Below the pieces are notes generated by a model. The model was not told the origin of the DNA. It made no database searches and saw only the letters and a program-made list of their open reading frames with translations. From the NCBI RefSeq assembly GCF_029946515.1, contig NZ_JARZHH010000082.1, positions 1 through 45,396 of the forward strand: a stretch of 45,396 nt of DNA, given 5' to 3'. Positions within the stretch are counted from its first letter, which is position 1. Every line of letters begins with the position of its first letter. The DNA is from Polyangium sp. 6x1. GTDB lineage: Bacteria; Myxococcota_A; Polyangia; Polyangiales; Polyangiaceae. Of the stretch, positions 1-9,144 are shown piece after piece. Made by a program: the position numbers and the translations under genes.

Positions 1-1426
1 GCGGACCTGCGGGCGGCGGGCTCGGCGGAGGCGCGGCGGCGTCCGGGGCGCCTGCGTCCGCGTCGCTCGGCGCGCTCGGCAGCGGGGCCACGGGCGCAGG
101 CGCCTCGGCAGCGGCCGCGGCGGCGAGCTCGCCTTCCTTGAGCTTCGCGCGCTGGAGGAGCTCCTCGGAGTCGTCGCGCTCTCCCTTGCGCCGGAGCTCT
201 TGATACTTCTTCAGCTCGACGATCGCCTCGGCGACCTGCTGCTTGGCCGACATGCCGGGGACGCTCGGCGCGAAGAGGTACATGAGGCCGAGATCGTAGT
301 GGACCTGCGGCATCGACGCGTCACGCGCGAGCACCCACTCGAACTCGCGCTTCGCGTCGCCGTAACGACCGAGCAAGCGGTACGTGTCGCCGAGCGCGAG
401 GTGCGCGGGGAGGTTGTCGCCGTCGTAGCGCACCGCGCCTTCGAGCAGCGGGAGCGCCTCCAGGCCGTTGCCGGCTTCGAGCAGCATCGCGGCGAGCTGC
501 ACGCGCGCCTCGACGAGGTCGGGCCGGCGTTGCACGGCGCGGCGGAAGTTGTCCATGGCGCCGGCGCGCTGGGATTGCTCGCGCAGGATGAGGCCCCGCA
601 GGAGCAGCGCCTCGGGGTTGTCCTTGTCGCGCGGAGGGTTGTCCGCGCCGAACCCGTCGAGGATCGCCTGCAGCGCGTAGAGCGCGAGATCGAGCCTGCG
701 GTTGCGGTAGTGGTCGCGGGCGATCACGACCATCGCGGGCCGGTAGTCCGGGTTGATCTTGAGCGCCTCCTGCGCGAGGCGTTGCGCCGAACCGGTGTCC
801 TTCTGCAGGCTCTTCACCTCGGCGAGCGTGGCCGTGACCGCGGCCGATCGCGGCATGAGGGCGCGCTTCTCCGTGAGCAGACGTTCGGCCTCGCCGAGGT
901 TGCCCTTCCGCGCGAGCAGCATCGCGTACGCGATGATCGCGGGCTCGTAGTCGGGCGTGATGGAGAGCGCCTTCTGGTAGCTCGCCGCGGCCTCGGGCTC
1001 GCGCAGGCGCTCCTGCACGGCGCCGAGCGAGTAGTGCGCGTGGTGCGCGCGCGCGTCGGTCTGGATGACCTGCTGGAAGAGGCCCTTCGCCGCAGTGAGA
1101 TCGCCCGCGGCGAACGCGGCCATGCCTTGCTGGTAGGGCCCGGACGCGGCGGGCGGGAGCGGCGCGGGCGGCGGCGGCGCGGCCGAAATCGAGGGCGGCG
1201 CGCTCGGCGTGAGGGTCGGTGTCGGGCTCATGCCCACGACCGGCGCCTGCGGGCCCATCTGCTGGCCCCACGGGTTCATCCCGTTCGGGCCGTACGGATA
1301 CGCGGCCGATGGTTGCGGCGGCGTCTGCGGCTTCTGCTGCGACGTCGTCTCCTCGCAGGAGGCCGCGAGGAGCGGCACGAGCGAGCACGCGAGCGCGACG
1401 AAGACCAAACGAGGCGAACGCTTCAT
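1..1426 (-). CDS. TPR lipoprotein, GltE/AglT (NfsE)-like, C-terminus cut by window edge
   Basis: The start is the ATG at 1426, and the frame is open to the left edge, so about 475 residues are visible. The N-terminus is a basic stretch (MKRSPRLV), a hydrophobic run and LLAASC, a plausible lipobox, so the product is probably a lipoprotein. A Pro/Gln/Gly-rich linker (about residues 25-95) follows. Next come several TPR-type helical repeats (about 95-400), for example one beginning HHAHYSLGAVQERL and one beginning PAHLALGDTYRLLG. The tail turns Ala/Pro-rich as it leaves the window. Its ATG overlaps the stop of the upstream 1461-aa gene (ATGA at 1423-1426), so translation is probably coupled. In Myxococcus, GltE/AglT is a TPR lipoprotein of the gliding machinery and NfsE its sporulation paralogue. 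Assignment here rests on architecture and on gene order C-D-E, not on alignment. A generic TPR lipoprotein is the alternative. Confidence 0.75.
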   Translation of the reverse strand, partial: MKRSPRLVFVALACSLVPLLAASCEETTSQQKPQTPPQPSAAYPYGPNGMNPWGQQMGPQAPVVGMSPTPTLTPSAPPSISAAPPPPAPLPPAASGPYQQGMAAFAAGDLTAAKGLFQQVIQTDARAHHAHYSLGAVQERLREPEAAASYQKALSITPDYEPAIIAYAMLLARKGNLGEAERLLTEKRALMPRSAAVTATLAEVKSLQKDTGSAQRLAQEALKINPDYRPAMVVIARDHYRNRRLDLALYALQAILDGFGADNPPRDKDNPEALLLRGLILREQSQRAGAMDNFRRAVQRRPDLVEARVQLAAMLLEAGNGLEALPLLEGAVRYDGDNLPAHLALGDTYRLLGRYGDAKREFEWVLARDASMPQVHYDLGLMYLFAPSVPGMSAKQQVAEAIVELKKYQELRRKGERDDSEELLQRAKLKEGELAAAAAAEAPAPVAPLPSAPSDADAGAPDAAAPPPSPPPAGP

Positions 1427-4400
1427 GGCAACGTCACCGGGAGCGGCGCGGGCAAACCGTCGGGCTGGAGCGCGGGCGCCATGCCGGGCCGCGTGCGCAG
1501 GAACATGCCGTCCTGGTACATGAACGGCTGCCCCGTCTCGGGATCGATGATCCCCTGGCTCATGTCGCGGATCTTCGCGTCGCCGAGGATGTCCGTGAAG
1601 AACGCGAGCCTCTGGATCGCCTGGTCGACCTCGGGGTTTCGCACGTTCCACGCCCGCGCGTAGACCACGGCCTGCACGTAGAACTTGATCATGGCGCGGT
1701 CAGCGTCGTTGAGGAGCCGCTCGCGCGCCTCGCGCCACTGCTCGCGGCGCTTCTGGCGGATGGCGTCCGCGGTCTCCTGCAGGTCCTCGCGATCGCTCGT
1801 CTCGGCGAGCTTGAGGAGCTTCTCCTCGCGGTCGGTGTAGAGCTTCAGGCCCGGCGGGCGCGTGTTGTAGAGGCCCGTGCGGCACGAGTCGTAGAGCGAG
1901 CCCTGCCGCGCGAACGCCGCGACGGACAGCGCGCGCGACTCGTACGTCTTGATCACGGACTGAAGGTCGTTGAAGTACGTGTCGCCCGCCTTCTTGAGGT
2001 CGTCGCCGTACGTCTTGACGACCTTGTCGATGACGCCGGCGTAGCGATGGTGGCCGGCGTCGTAGTCCCACGACTGCCGGAGCCGATCGTTGACGACGCC
2101 GTACGCGCACTCGGCGGCCATGTCGGCCTGCATCGTGCCGAGCGCCTTCTTGCCGTCGACGGCGGCGAACGCCTTGAACTTGTCGAACGCGGAGGTGGTG
2201 TTGCGGCACCACTCGACCGACTTCGGATCGCTCCCCGCCTTGCGCATCTTCGCTGCGTGGTAGGCCGCCTGGACGAGGAACGGCGTGGCCGCCGGCGTGA
2301 GGCGGTTCATCTCGTAGTAGTCCTCCATCGCGGTCATGGCCTTGACGCGCGCGGCCTTGTTCGCGCCCTCGTCGAGGCCCTTCTCGTCCCACGCCTTGAG
2401 GTCGGCCGACGCGACGATGTAGTCGATCTCGGCCTTCTGCTCGACCGGCGCGTCGAGGTTCAGGAACGCGTTTCGCGAGGCGATCATCCGATCCCGCTCG
2501 CCTACGTTCGCGTACAGGAGGACCGCGCTTCGCGCTGCCTCGCGCCGCGCAGGTTTTTCGAAGCGACCGTTGCGCGAGATCGTGTCGTACGTCTCGGCGG
2601 CGGCGCGGTAGTTGAAGAAGAGCACGTACGATGCGCTGAGCGCGTCGTAGGCCTGCTTCAGGTACTTCACGCGCTCGCCGTAGCGCTTCGGATCCGCGGG
2701 CTTCGGGGGCTTGCCGGCCTCGTCGCCCTTCTCCAGCTTCGAGAGGTTCGCCTCGCTCCCGTACTCCTTGATGAAGAGCGCGTACATCTCGATGGCCTGG
2801 TCGTAGTCGCCGACCTGCTTGTAGCAGTACGCGCCGTTCATCGCGGCCTCGGGCGCCTCGTCCCGCGCCGGGGCTTTCTCCAGCGCCACGCGGTAGAGCG
2901 CCGCCGCCTCACGCCAGGCCTGCACGCGCTCCGGGCCGTCGGGCATCTTCTCGGCCTTCTCGAACTTCGCCGCGGCGTCGACGTAGTAGCCGCGCGAGAT
3001 CGTGGGCTGGGCGATGCCCGTCTCCTTGAGCTTCTGCTCCTCGCTCACGGCGCAGCTCTTCGTCATCGCGGCCTCGGCGAGCGCGCGGGATCGCGGCACG
3101 TCGTTCTCGAGGTTCGCCATCGTCGTGAGCTTCTCCCACGCGAGGTAGCCGAACGGCGTCTTGCCGCACTGCTCGGCGTAGATCGGCTCGAGCCTGCGTC
3201 GCGCCTCGGCGAAGTTGCCGTAGAGGAAAGAGAACTCCGCGGACTGGTAGGCGTAGAGATCGCTGTTCTTCTGATCCTGGTTCGTCTGCGGATCCCGCGT
3301 CGAGAGATCCATCGCCGGCGGCACGCGCTGGATGTACTCATCGCGCGCCGCGATCGCGTCCTTGATGACCTTCGGCAGCTCCTCGGCGACGACCTTCTGC
3401 TTGTCGTTCTCCGTGACGATCTTGAGCCCCGTGCGTTGCTCGATCCCCTCTTGCCCGCCGGTGCGCTTGTAGAGCTTGTACTGGTCGAGCAGCGCCTGGT
3501 ACGCGGTGTCGACGACCATGAACGCGGCGGGCTGCAGGTGCTTGTCGTCCTCGTTCGAGTCGCGGACGTCGACGCCTGTGCGCCGCGCGGTCTCGATCTC
3601 GTCGGCCGTCGGCGAGCGATCCATCGCCACCGCGATCACGACGACCATGTGGTTCGCGTCGGCGAGCCAGTAGCGGCTGTCGTAGGCGTCGGGCGCGTTC
3701 TCGTCCTCCTGAAGGACACCCTGCCAGCCGAGCGCGGCCATGCGGTACTCGGAGAGGGCGCGCTCGAAGAGCTTGGTGCGCGTCTCCTGCTCGCCGCTCT
3801 GGATCGCCGCGTTCACGAGCGCGCTTCCCGCGTTCGTGTGATCGGCCGCGGCGCGACGCAGGCCGCCGCGCACGAGGCGCTCGGCGGTCTGGATGGCCTC
3901 CGGATCGTCCTTGTTCGCTTCGACCCACGGCGTCTTGCCGACGTAGTTCGCGAGCTTCGTGCGCGCGTCGAGCGCCTTCGCCGCGTTCTCCGCGCGCTCG
4001 GCCGTGCCCTCGCGCGACTGGCCGGTGAGCGTGTCGTAGATGTCAGCGATCTGCGCCTGCATCACGGGCGCGTCGCGGTGCATCGGCCACTTCTTGAGGA
4101 TGAGCTCCGAGACCTCGACCGTGTTCCGGTACTGGTTCAGCTCCTTGAACTCGGCCGCGAGCGCCTTGTAGATCTCGACGGTCCACTTGCGATCCTGCGG
4201 GATCAGCGCCGCGTTCTGCACGCGCTCGATCGCGACGCGCATCTTCTGCTCGCGGATCCGCGGGTCCTGCTCGAGGTCGAGGATGTCGCTGCGCGGGACG
4301 AAGGGCTCGTCGGCGGCGGGCCCCGTGAAGTCGAGGAACGTGAGCGCGCCGGCGATGTACGTGTACGACTCGCCGCGGAAATCCGTGCCCGGATCGCCCG

Positions 4401-5808
4401 TGAGTTTTTCCTGTTCGTCGGTGTACTTGAGCAGCTCGACGAACTGCCGGACGCTCGTCTCGTAGCGGAGCTGCTTGAAGTACGTCCAGGCGAGCTTGTA
4501 CATCGCGACGCCGTAGACGGGCGGCTTCTTGTACTGGAGCGATCGCGTGTACGCGACCTCGGCGCGGTTCAAGCTGAAGGGCCCGCCGCCCGGATCGATC
4601 TCGTTGAAGTGGTAGTCGCCGATGAGCCACCAGACCTCGGCGAGGTACCGCGGCTCCGCGCCCTCCGCGACCTTCTGCGGGATCGGCTTGCAGCTATCGG
4701 GGTACGGGTTGACGAAGACGAGCTCGTCCTCGATCGCCGGCGCCTCCGGCTCGGGCTCCGGCTCCTTCCCCTTGCCCTTGCCCTTGGCGTTGCCCTTCTT
4801 GGGGGGCGGCTGCGCGGCCTTGCGTTTCGCGGCCTCGCCGATGGGGATCGGGTGCCGCGCCTCCCAGCCGAGCCAGTAGTCGCGATCGTGATCCTGCGGG
4901 AGCTTGCCGACCGTGTCCCGCGTCGGATCCTTCGGATCCGTAGGAACGGGGTACGGGTAGCGGTCGTGGCAGACGAGCGATCGGAAGACCTGCTGCGCCT
5001 CGAAGATCCGCGCCGAGTCGTTCAGCGCGTGGCCGAGGTAGTAGTAGACGCCGGCGAGCTCCTTGTACTGCGGGAACTCGCGGATGATGCGCTTGTAGAG
5101 GGCGATCGCGGGCCGGAGGCCGACGGCGAGATCGTCGGAGAGGTCGGTGTCCTCGCGGGCGCGCTCCTCGTAGAGCGCCGCGAGGCGGAACATCGCCGTG
5201 GGCGTGCTCTCGGGGTGCGCGTTCCTGCCGCTGTACGTCTCGACGAACTTTTCGAGGCGGCGGATCGCCTCCTCGCGCGCGGTCCGGAGATCCTTTTGCT
5301 CGACGTCGATCTCGCGATCGAGCGCGGCGATGACGCGGCGCCTGCGCTCCTCGTAGTGCTGCTGGATGATCCGCGTGATCGAGGAGCGGTAGTCGCGCGC
5401 GGCCTGCTCGTACGCCGCGGCCTCCTTCTCCAGCTCCGCGAGCACCGCGACCTGCTCGGGCGTGGGCGGCGGCGGCGGAGGCGCCTGCACGCGCGGCTTG
5501 AACGCGGGCGTGGGCGGCGGGATGGGCGGCGCACTCGCGGACGTCGCTGGAGGCGCGGACGCCTGCGGCGCGGGCGCCTGCGGAGCTGCGCTCGGCGGCG
5601 CTGAAGGCATCGCGCCCGGAGGCGCTGTGGGCATCACGCCCGGAGGTGCTGTGGGCGCTGCGCTCGGCGGTGCCGTGGGCGCTGCCGTCGGCGGAAAAGG
5701 CTGCGGCTGCGACGCGGCGCTCCCCGCGACGCACGTCGCGACGAGCAGCGCGAGGACCGACGACGCGCCGCGCCCCGACCGCGACGAGGAACGACGAAGC
5801 ACGCTCAT
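1423..5808 (-). CDS. Large exported TPR protein, GltD/AgmU (NfsD)-like
   Basis: This 1461-aa protein starts at the ATG at 5808, which overlaps the stop of the preceding gene (ATGA at 5805-5808). The N-terminus is basic, then hydrophobic (VLALLVATCVAGSAAS), and fits a Sec signal peptide. Residues 33-120 are Pro/Ala-rich with repeated APTAPP-like units. A charged helical segment (about 125-190) and then many degenerate TPR-like helix pairs fill the rest, for example the one containing MFRLAALYEERARE near residue 205. A Lys/Gly/Glu/Pro low-complexity insert (KGNAKGKGKGKEPEPEPE) lies near residue 340. Size, export signal and TPR content match AgmU/GltD, a periplasmic protein of the Myxococcus gliding complex of roughly 1200 residues, or its spore-coat paralogue NfsD. 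The neighbours on both sides support that reading. No catalytic motif is visible, so a scaffold role in the periplasm is inferred. Confidence 0.8.
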   Translation of the reverse strand: MSVLRRSSSRSGRGASSVLALLVATCVAGSAASQPQPFPPTAAPTAPPSAAPTAPPGVMPTAPPGAMPSAPPSAAPQAPAPQASAPPATSASAPPIPPPTPAFKPRVQAPPPPPPTPEQVAVLAELEKEAAAYEQAARDYRSSITRIIQQHYEERRRRVIAALDREIDVEQKDLRTAREEAIRRLEKFVETYSGRNAHPESTPTAMFRLAALYEERAREDTDLSDDLAVGLRPAIALYKRIIREFPQYKELAGVYYYLGHALNDSARIFEAQQVFRSLVCHDRYPYPVPTDPKDPTRDTVGKLPQDHDRDYWLGWEARHPIPIGEAAKRKAAQPPPKKGNAKGKGKGKEPEPEPEAPAIEDELVFVNPYPDSCKPIPQKVAEGAEPRYLAEVWWLIGDYHFNEIDPGGGPFSLNRAEVAYTRSLQYKKPPVYGVAMYKLAWTYFKQLRYETSVRQFVELLKYTDEQEKLTGDPGTDFRGESYTYIAGALTFLDFTGPAADEPFVPRSDILDLEQDPRIREQKMRVAIERVQNAALIPQDRKWTVEIYKALAAEFKELNQYRNTVEVSELILKKWPMHRDAPVMQAQIADIYDTLTGQSREGTAERAENAAKALDARTKLANYVGKTPWVEANKDDPEAIQTAERLVRGGLRRAAADHTNAGSALVNAAIQSGEQETRTKLFERALSEYRMAALGWQGVLQEDENAPDAYDSRYWLADANHMVVVIAVAMDRSPTADEIETARRTGVDVRDSNEDDKHLQPAAFMVVDTAYQALLDQYKLYKRTGGQEGIEQRTGLKIVTENDKQKVVAEELPKVIKDAIAARDEYIQRVPPAMDLSTRDPQTNQDQKNSDLYAYQSAEFSFLYGNFAEARRRLEPIYAEQCGKTPFGYLAWEKLTTMANLENDVPRSRALAEAAMTKSCAVSEEQKLKETGIAQPTISRGYYVDAAAKFEKAEKMPDGPERVQAWREAAALYRVALEKAPARDEAPEAAMNGAYCYKQVGDYDQAIEMYALFIKEYGSEANLSKLEKGDEAGKPPKPADPKRYGERVKYLKQAYDALSASYVLFFNYRAAAETYDTISRNGRFEKPARREAARSAVLLYANVGERDRMIASRNAFLNLDAPVEQKAEIDYIVASADLKAWDEKGLDEGANKAARVKAMTAMEDYYEMNRLTPAATPFLVQAAYHAAKMRKAGSDPKSVEWCRNTTSAFDKFKAFAAVDGKKALGTMQADMAAECAYGVVNDRLRQSWDYDAGHHRYAGVIDKVVKTYGDDLKKAGDTYFNDLQSVIKTYESRALSVAAFARQGSLYDSCRTGLYNTRPPGLKLYTDREEKLLKLAETSDREDLQETADAIRQKRREQWREARERLLNDADRAMIKFYVQAVVYARAWNVRNPEVDQAIQRLAFFTDILGDAKIRDMSQGIIDPETGQPFMYQDGMFLRTRPGMAPALQPDGLPAPLPVTLP

Positions 5809-8213
5809 TTGCCCTCCGTCTCGGGCGCGCTGCTGTCATCGAGGACCTCGTCGAGCTCCTCGCGCAAGAGCTTCTCCTCGCGCGCCCGCTCGACGCGCAG
5901 GCTGCGTACGCGGGTCATCTGCTCCTCGCGCACCTCCCACGCCTCCTCGGTGATGCCCACGTCCGCGCGCAGGACGATGTTCCGCAGCCGATCGCGCACG
6001 AGGCCGAAATTCCGCATGGCCACCTCGCCCACGACGCCACGCGCCTGCTTGTCGAGCCGCTCGAGCTCCACTTCGTACCCCACCACCGCGGCCGTCTCGC
6101 GCGCCAGGATCGCCCGCACGTCCGTCGTCCTCCGCGCGACCTCGCGCTCGAGATCGCTCAGCGCGGCGAAGACCTTCGCGTCCGTCTCGTCGCCCTTCTG
6201 CAGGAGCGGCGCGACGCGCCTCGCATACGCGGCGAGCGACGCGCCCCCCTGCCCCGCCATCGCGAGGTGGACCTCGCGCAGGATCGCCTCGCGGTACGCA
6301 CCCCGCACCTGCCCGTCCTCGATGAAGCGCTGATCGCCGAAGCCGACCTGCATCTTGCCGGCGCCCACGAGCTTGCGCAGATCCGTGATCTGCTTGCGGT
6401 AGATCGCGAGATCACGCTCGTGCACGGCGAGCTCCTGTTCGAACCGCGCGACCGCCGCGGGATCCCGCACGACGCCCGCCTGCGGCGCCTCGCGCAGCAT
6501 GCGACGGAGGCCGTTCACCTGCGCCTGGAGCGAGTCCACCTCGAGCGTCATGCGCTGGACCGACTGCGACGCGCCGTTCCACTGCTTGAGCGCCTGTCCT
6601 TCGCGCTCCTGGAAATCCGCGTCGTTGACGGGGATCAGCCCGAGCCGCTTCTCCAGCGAGCGCCTTCGCGCGCGCACCTGCCCGATCTCGCCGGAGAGCG
6701 CCGAGGACTCGACCTCGTCCATGCCCTGCCCGATCGAGAGCCGCGCGATGCCTACGCGGTTGATGAGACCGAGCGCCTTCTCCTCGCCCGCCTTGAGCTC
6801 GGGGAACGCGCGGACGCGGTTCGTCGAGGCGACGACCGCGTTCAGCTTCTCGATGAGATCGTTCGACTGCTGGATCAGCTCGCGGCACTGCGCGATGCCC
6901 TCGATCACGGCGAACGCGGCCGGGCCGTCCTCCGCGTCGCGCGCCCACTGGATCGCCAGCGTGGGCAGGCCCGAGCTCGAATCGAGGACGTCGAGCTGCT
7001 CCTGGCTCAGCTTGTCGTAGTAGACGGCCGGATCGCTGGTCGAGCCGAGGAACGCGTCGACGCGCGCGCGCATCGGATCGTAGTTCGCGCGGACGCCCTC
7101 GTAGACCTTGAGCGACTTCTCGAACTGGCCCGCGCGCAGCATGAGGTCCGCGCGAAGCAGCGAGCCGTCCGCGATGTTCTGGCTGTTCGGATCGGCGACG
7201 GAGAGGACCTCGAGGGCCCGCTGCGCGCGCTCGACGTCGCCGAGACGGACGTACACCCAGCCGAGCTCGTACAGCATCGTCCCGAACTCCGGCGAGGATC
7301 GGTCGATGTGGTTGTACGCATCGACGGCCTGCGACCACTGATCGGACTCGTAGAAGAGCCGGCCGATCGCGAGCCACGCCATGTCGATCACCCGCTCGTG
7401 ATCCTTCGAGTCGGGCGCGAGCTGCGTGACCTTGCGGAACTGATCGATCGCCACGACGTAGCGGCTCCGCGGCGCGCGCGGCGGCACCTCGCCCTCGGCG
7501 AGCGGAACGGGCGGCGGCGTCGCCTCCTTCATGGCCACGACGCCGAGCAGGTAGCCGGCCTGATGCGCGTATTCGCTCTTCGGATCGACTGACGCGAGCG
7601 CGGCCTTCGCGCCCGCCCAATCCTTCCTCACGACGAGGCCCTTGCCCCGCGCGTACGAGATCCCGCTCGTCACGGCCGCCGGCGGGAGTCGGTTCATCGC
7701 GGCGAAGACGTCGTCGAGGTGCCGGTAGTCCTTCGTCCTGAGCGCGATGTCGACGAGCCGCTCGAGCGCCTTGCTCTGGTAGGCCAGAAAGCGCGGCTCC
7801 TGGTTGCGATCGGTGATCTTGAAGTAGACGCGCCGCGCCGAGAGGTACTGCCGCGACTGGAAGTACGTCTCGCCGAGGAGCGAGAGCGCGTCGGGGTACG
7901 CGGTCGGGTGATCGGGGTACTTCTCGATGATCTCGTTGAGCAGCGTGGCCGCGCGCTCCCAGTCCTTCGAGCCCACGAGCAGCACGGCGTCGGCGACGCG
8001 CTGCGCCGGCGTGCGCTCGCGGCCCTTCGACTTCTGGATCGCGTCCTCGATCGCGCGCAGGCCGTTCGAGGCGATCGTGATCTGCTGCGAGGCGCTCGCG
8101 ATCGCCTGCTCGGCGTCGATCGCCTGGGCGAGGCTCGGCGCGAGGGTCGCGAAGGCCGCGACGAGGCCCGCGAGGAGCGCCTTCCGCGTGCGGGAACCGC
8201 GTGTGCCGTTCAT
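5805..8213 (-). CDS. Exported TPR/coiled-coil protein, GltC (NfsC)-like
   Basis: This 802-aa protein starts at the ATG at 8213. Its N-terminus (KALLAGLVAAFATLAPSLAQA) is a clear signal peptide with probable cleavage after AQA, giving a periplasmic protein. Residues 60-370 are TPR-like helix pairs, including one at LSLLGETYFQSRQYLSARRV and one at LYELGWVYVRLGDVERA. The second half (about 420-790) is long, charged and probably coiled-coil, with heptad-like stretches such as EVDSLQAQVNGLRRMLREA. It is followed by an ATGA overlap with the 1461-aa gene, and preceded by a 302-aa exported protein 22 bp away. The order, with a TPR lipoprotein third, parallels nfsC-D-E and the gltC/gltD/gltE set. GltC in Myxococcus is a periplasmic TPR protein, and this one is somewhat longer than I recall. 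No enzyme motif was seen. Confidence 0.75.
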   Translation of the reverse strand: MNGTRGSRTRKALLAGLVAAFATLAPSLAQAIDAEQAIASASQQITIASNGLRAIEDAIQKSKGRERTPAQRVADAVLLVGSKDWERAATLLNEIIEKYPDHPTAYPDALSLLGETYFQSRQYLSARRVYFKITDRNQEPRFLAYQSKALERLVDIALRTKDYRHLDDVFAAMNRLPPAAVTSGISYARGKGLVVRKDWAGAKAALASVDPKSEYAHQAGYLLGVVAMKEATPPPVPLAEGEVPPRAPRSRYVVAIDQFRKVTQLAPDSKDHERVIDMAWLAIGRLFYESDQWSQAVDAYNHIDRSSPEFGTMLYELGWVYVRLGDVERAQRALEVLSVADPNSQNIADGSLLRADLMLRAGQFEKSLKVYEGVRANYDPMRARVDAFLGSTSDPAVYYDKLSQEQLDVLDSSSGLPTLAIQWARDAEDGPAAFAVIEGIAQCRELIQQSNDLIEKLNAVVASTNRVRAFPELKAGEEKALGLINRVGIARLSIGQGMDEVESSALSGEIGQVRARRRSLEKRLGLIPVNDADFQEREGQALKQWNGASQSVQRMTLEVDSLQAQVNGLRRMLREAPQAGVVRDPAAVARFEQELAVHERDLAIYRKQITDLRKLVGAGKMQVGFGDQRFIEDGQVRGAYREAILREVHLAMAGQGGASLAAYARRVAPLLQKGDETDAKVFAALSDLEREVARRTTDVRAILARETAAVVGYEVELERLDKQARGVVGEVAMRNFGLVRDRLRNIVLRADVGITEEAWEVREEQMTRVRSLRVERAREEKLLREELDEVLDDSSAPETEGK

Positions 8214-8235
8214 GCGTGCCCCTTCGGGAGATCGC

Positions 8236-9144
8236 TCACTTGGCGACGCCCTGCGGCGCCGGCGCGCCCGCAGGGGCGTTCGGATCCGAGAGCCCTTGCG
8301 TGACCTTCTCGACGAACCGCACCGCGGGGCGCTCCTCGATCGGCACGGTCACGCCGCCCTTCTCGAACGACACGATCTGCAGCGTCATCGTCTTGCCTTC
8401 GAGCGCGGTGAACGAGTGGTTCGAGCGGACCTCGAGCCGGTAGCCGCGCATGTACGAGAAGACGCCGTAGCCGTTGCCCTGCAGGTTCACGAGGACCTGC
8501 ACGGTGTGATCGCCGGGCGGGATCGAGCCGTTGAAGATCGGGATCTCGCCGGCCTCGGCGATCGCGCCCGTCTGGTCGGTCTTGTTGTACTGGACCGCGC
8601 CGTCGAGGACGACGAGCAGGCGCGTGATCTTGAAGGCGCCCGAGAGCTCGTTCGTGTACTTGAGGTTCGCGCGGGAGCCGGCGCCGCCGCTCGACAGGAT
8701 CGTGTCGCTGAGCAGCGAGAGGCGCGTGTGGCTGCGTCGGATCTGCTCTTTCAGCTCGTCGATGCGTTGCTCGAGGTCCCGCAGGCGCACGGCGTACGTC
8801 TGGCCGTCCATGCCAGGCGGCGCCGCGGGCTGCGCCCCAGGAGTTGGCTGCGCGCCGGGCATGCCCGGCGGAGGCGCGGGCTGCATCGGCGGCTGAGGCT
8901 GCATGCCGGGTTGCGTCGGCGGCGGCTGCATCGGCTGCGGCTGCATCGGCTGCGGCTGCATCGGCGGCTGCTGCATGCCGGGCTGCGTGGGCGCCGCGGC
9001 GGGTGGGGTTTGGCCGGACGGTACGGCATGAAGCGCGCCGGGGCCTGCCGGCGGAGGCGCCGTGGGGGCCTGGGCAAACGCCGGCGCTACGGTCAGCCAG
9101 GTTGCCGCGAAGGTCACGGCGAGCGTCTTCGGGAGCAATCGCAT
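8236..9144 (-). CDS. Pro/Met/Gln-rich exported protein, function unknown
   Basis: The protein has 302 aa. The ATG at 9144 gives a textbook signal peptide (MRLLPKTLAVTFAATW...PAFAQ); an in-frame ATG at 9159 is possible. Residues 25-110 are low complexity, with tandem QPMQPQPM-type units encoded by a 15-bp DNA repeat near 8935-8975. A short coiled-coil (about 120-145, LRDLEQRIDELKEQIRRSHT) follows. Residues 150-285 look like a compact beta-rich domain, including FKITRLLVVLDGAVQYNKTD and IPPGDHTVQVLVNLQGNGYG. The Pro/Ala-rich part could attract a false 'dihydrolipoamide acetyltransferase' label, but no lipoyl or acyltransferase motif is present. It is the first gene of the leftward TPR operon, so a role at the envelope with those proteins is inferred. 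I do not recognise the family. Confidence 0.8.
   Translation of the reverse strand: MRLLPKTLAVTFAATWLTVAPAFAQAPTAPPPAGPGALHAVPSGQTPPAAAPTQPGMQQPPMQPQPMQPQPMQPPPTQPGMQPQPPMQPAPPPGMPGAQPTPGAQPAAPPGMDGQTYAVRLRDLEQRIDELKEQIRRSHTRLSLLSDTILSSGGAGSRANLKYTNELSGAFKITRLLVVLDGAVQYNKTDQTGAIAEAGEIPIFNGSIPPGDHTVQVLVNLQGNGYGVFSYMRGYRLEVRSNHSFTALEGKTMTLQIVSFEKGGVTVPIEERPAVRFVEKVTQGLSDPNAPAGAPAPQGVAK

Noticed and set aside
1219-5604. A 1461-codon open frame on the plus strand opposite the GltD-like gene
   Set aside because: It is a high-GC mirror frame: Arg/Leu/Val-rich, without domains, and lying over a gene with signal peptide, TPR units and ATGA junctions.
8860-9010. Acyltransferase (lipoyl-type) annotation for the 302-aa protein
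   Set aside because: Similarity would rest only on Pro/Ala-rich composition; no lipoyl Lys or catalytic His motif is present.
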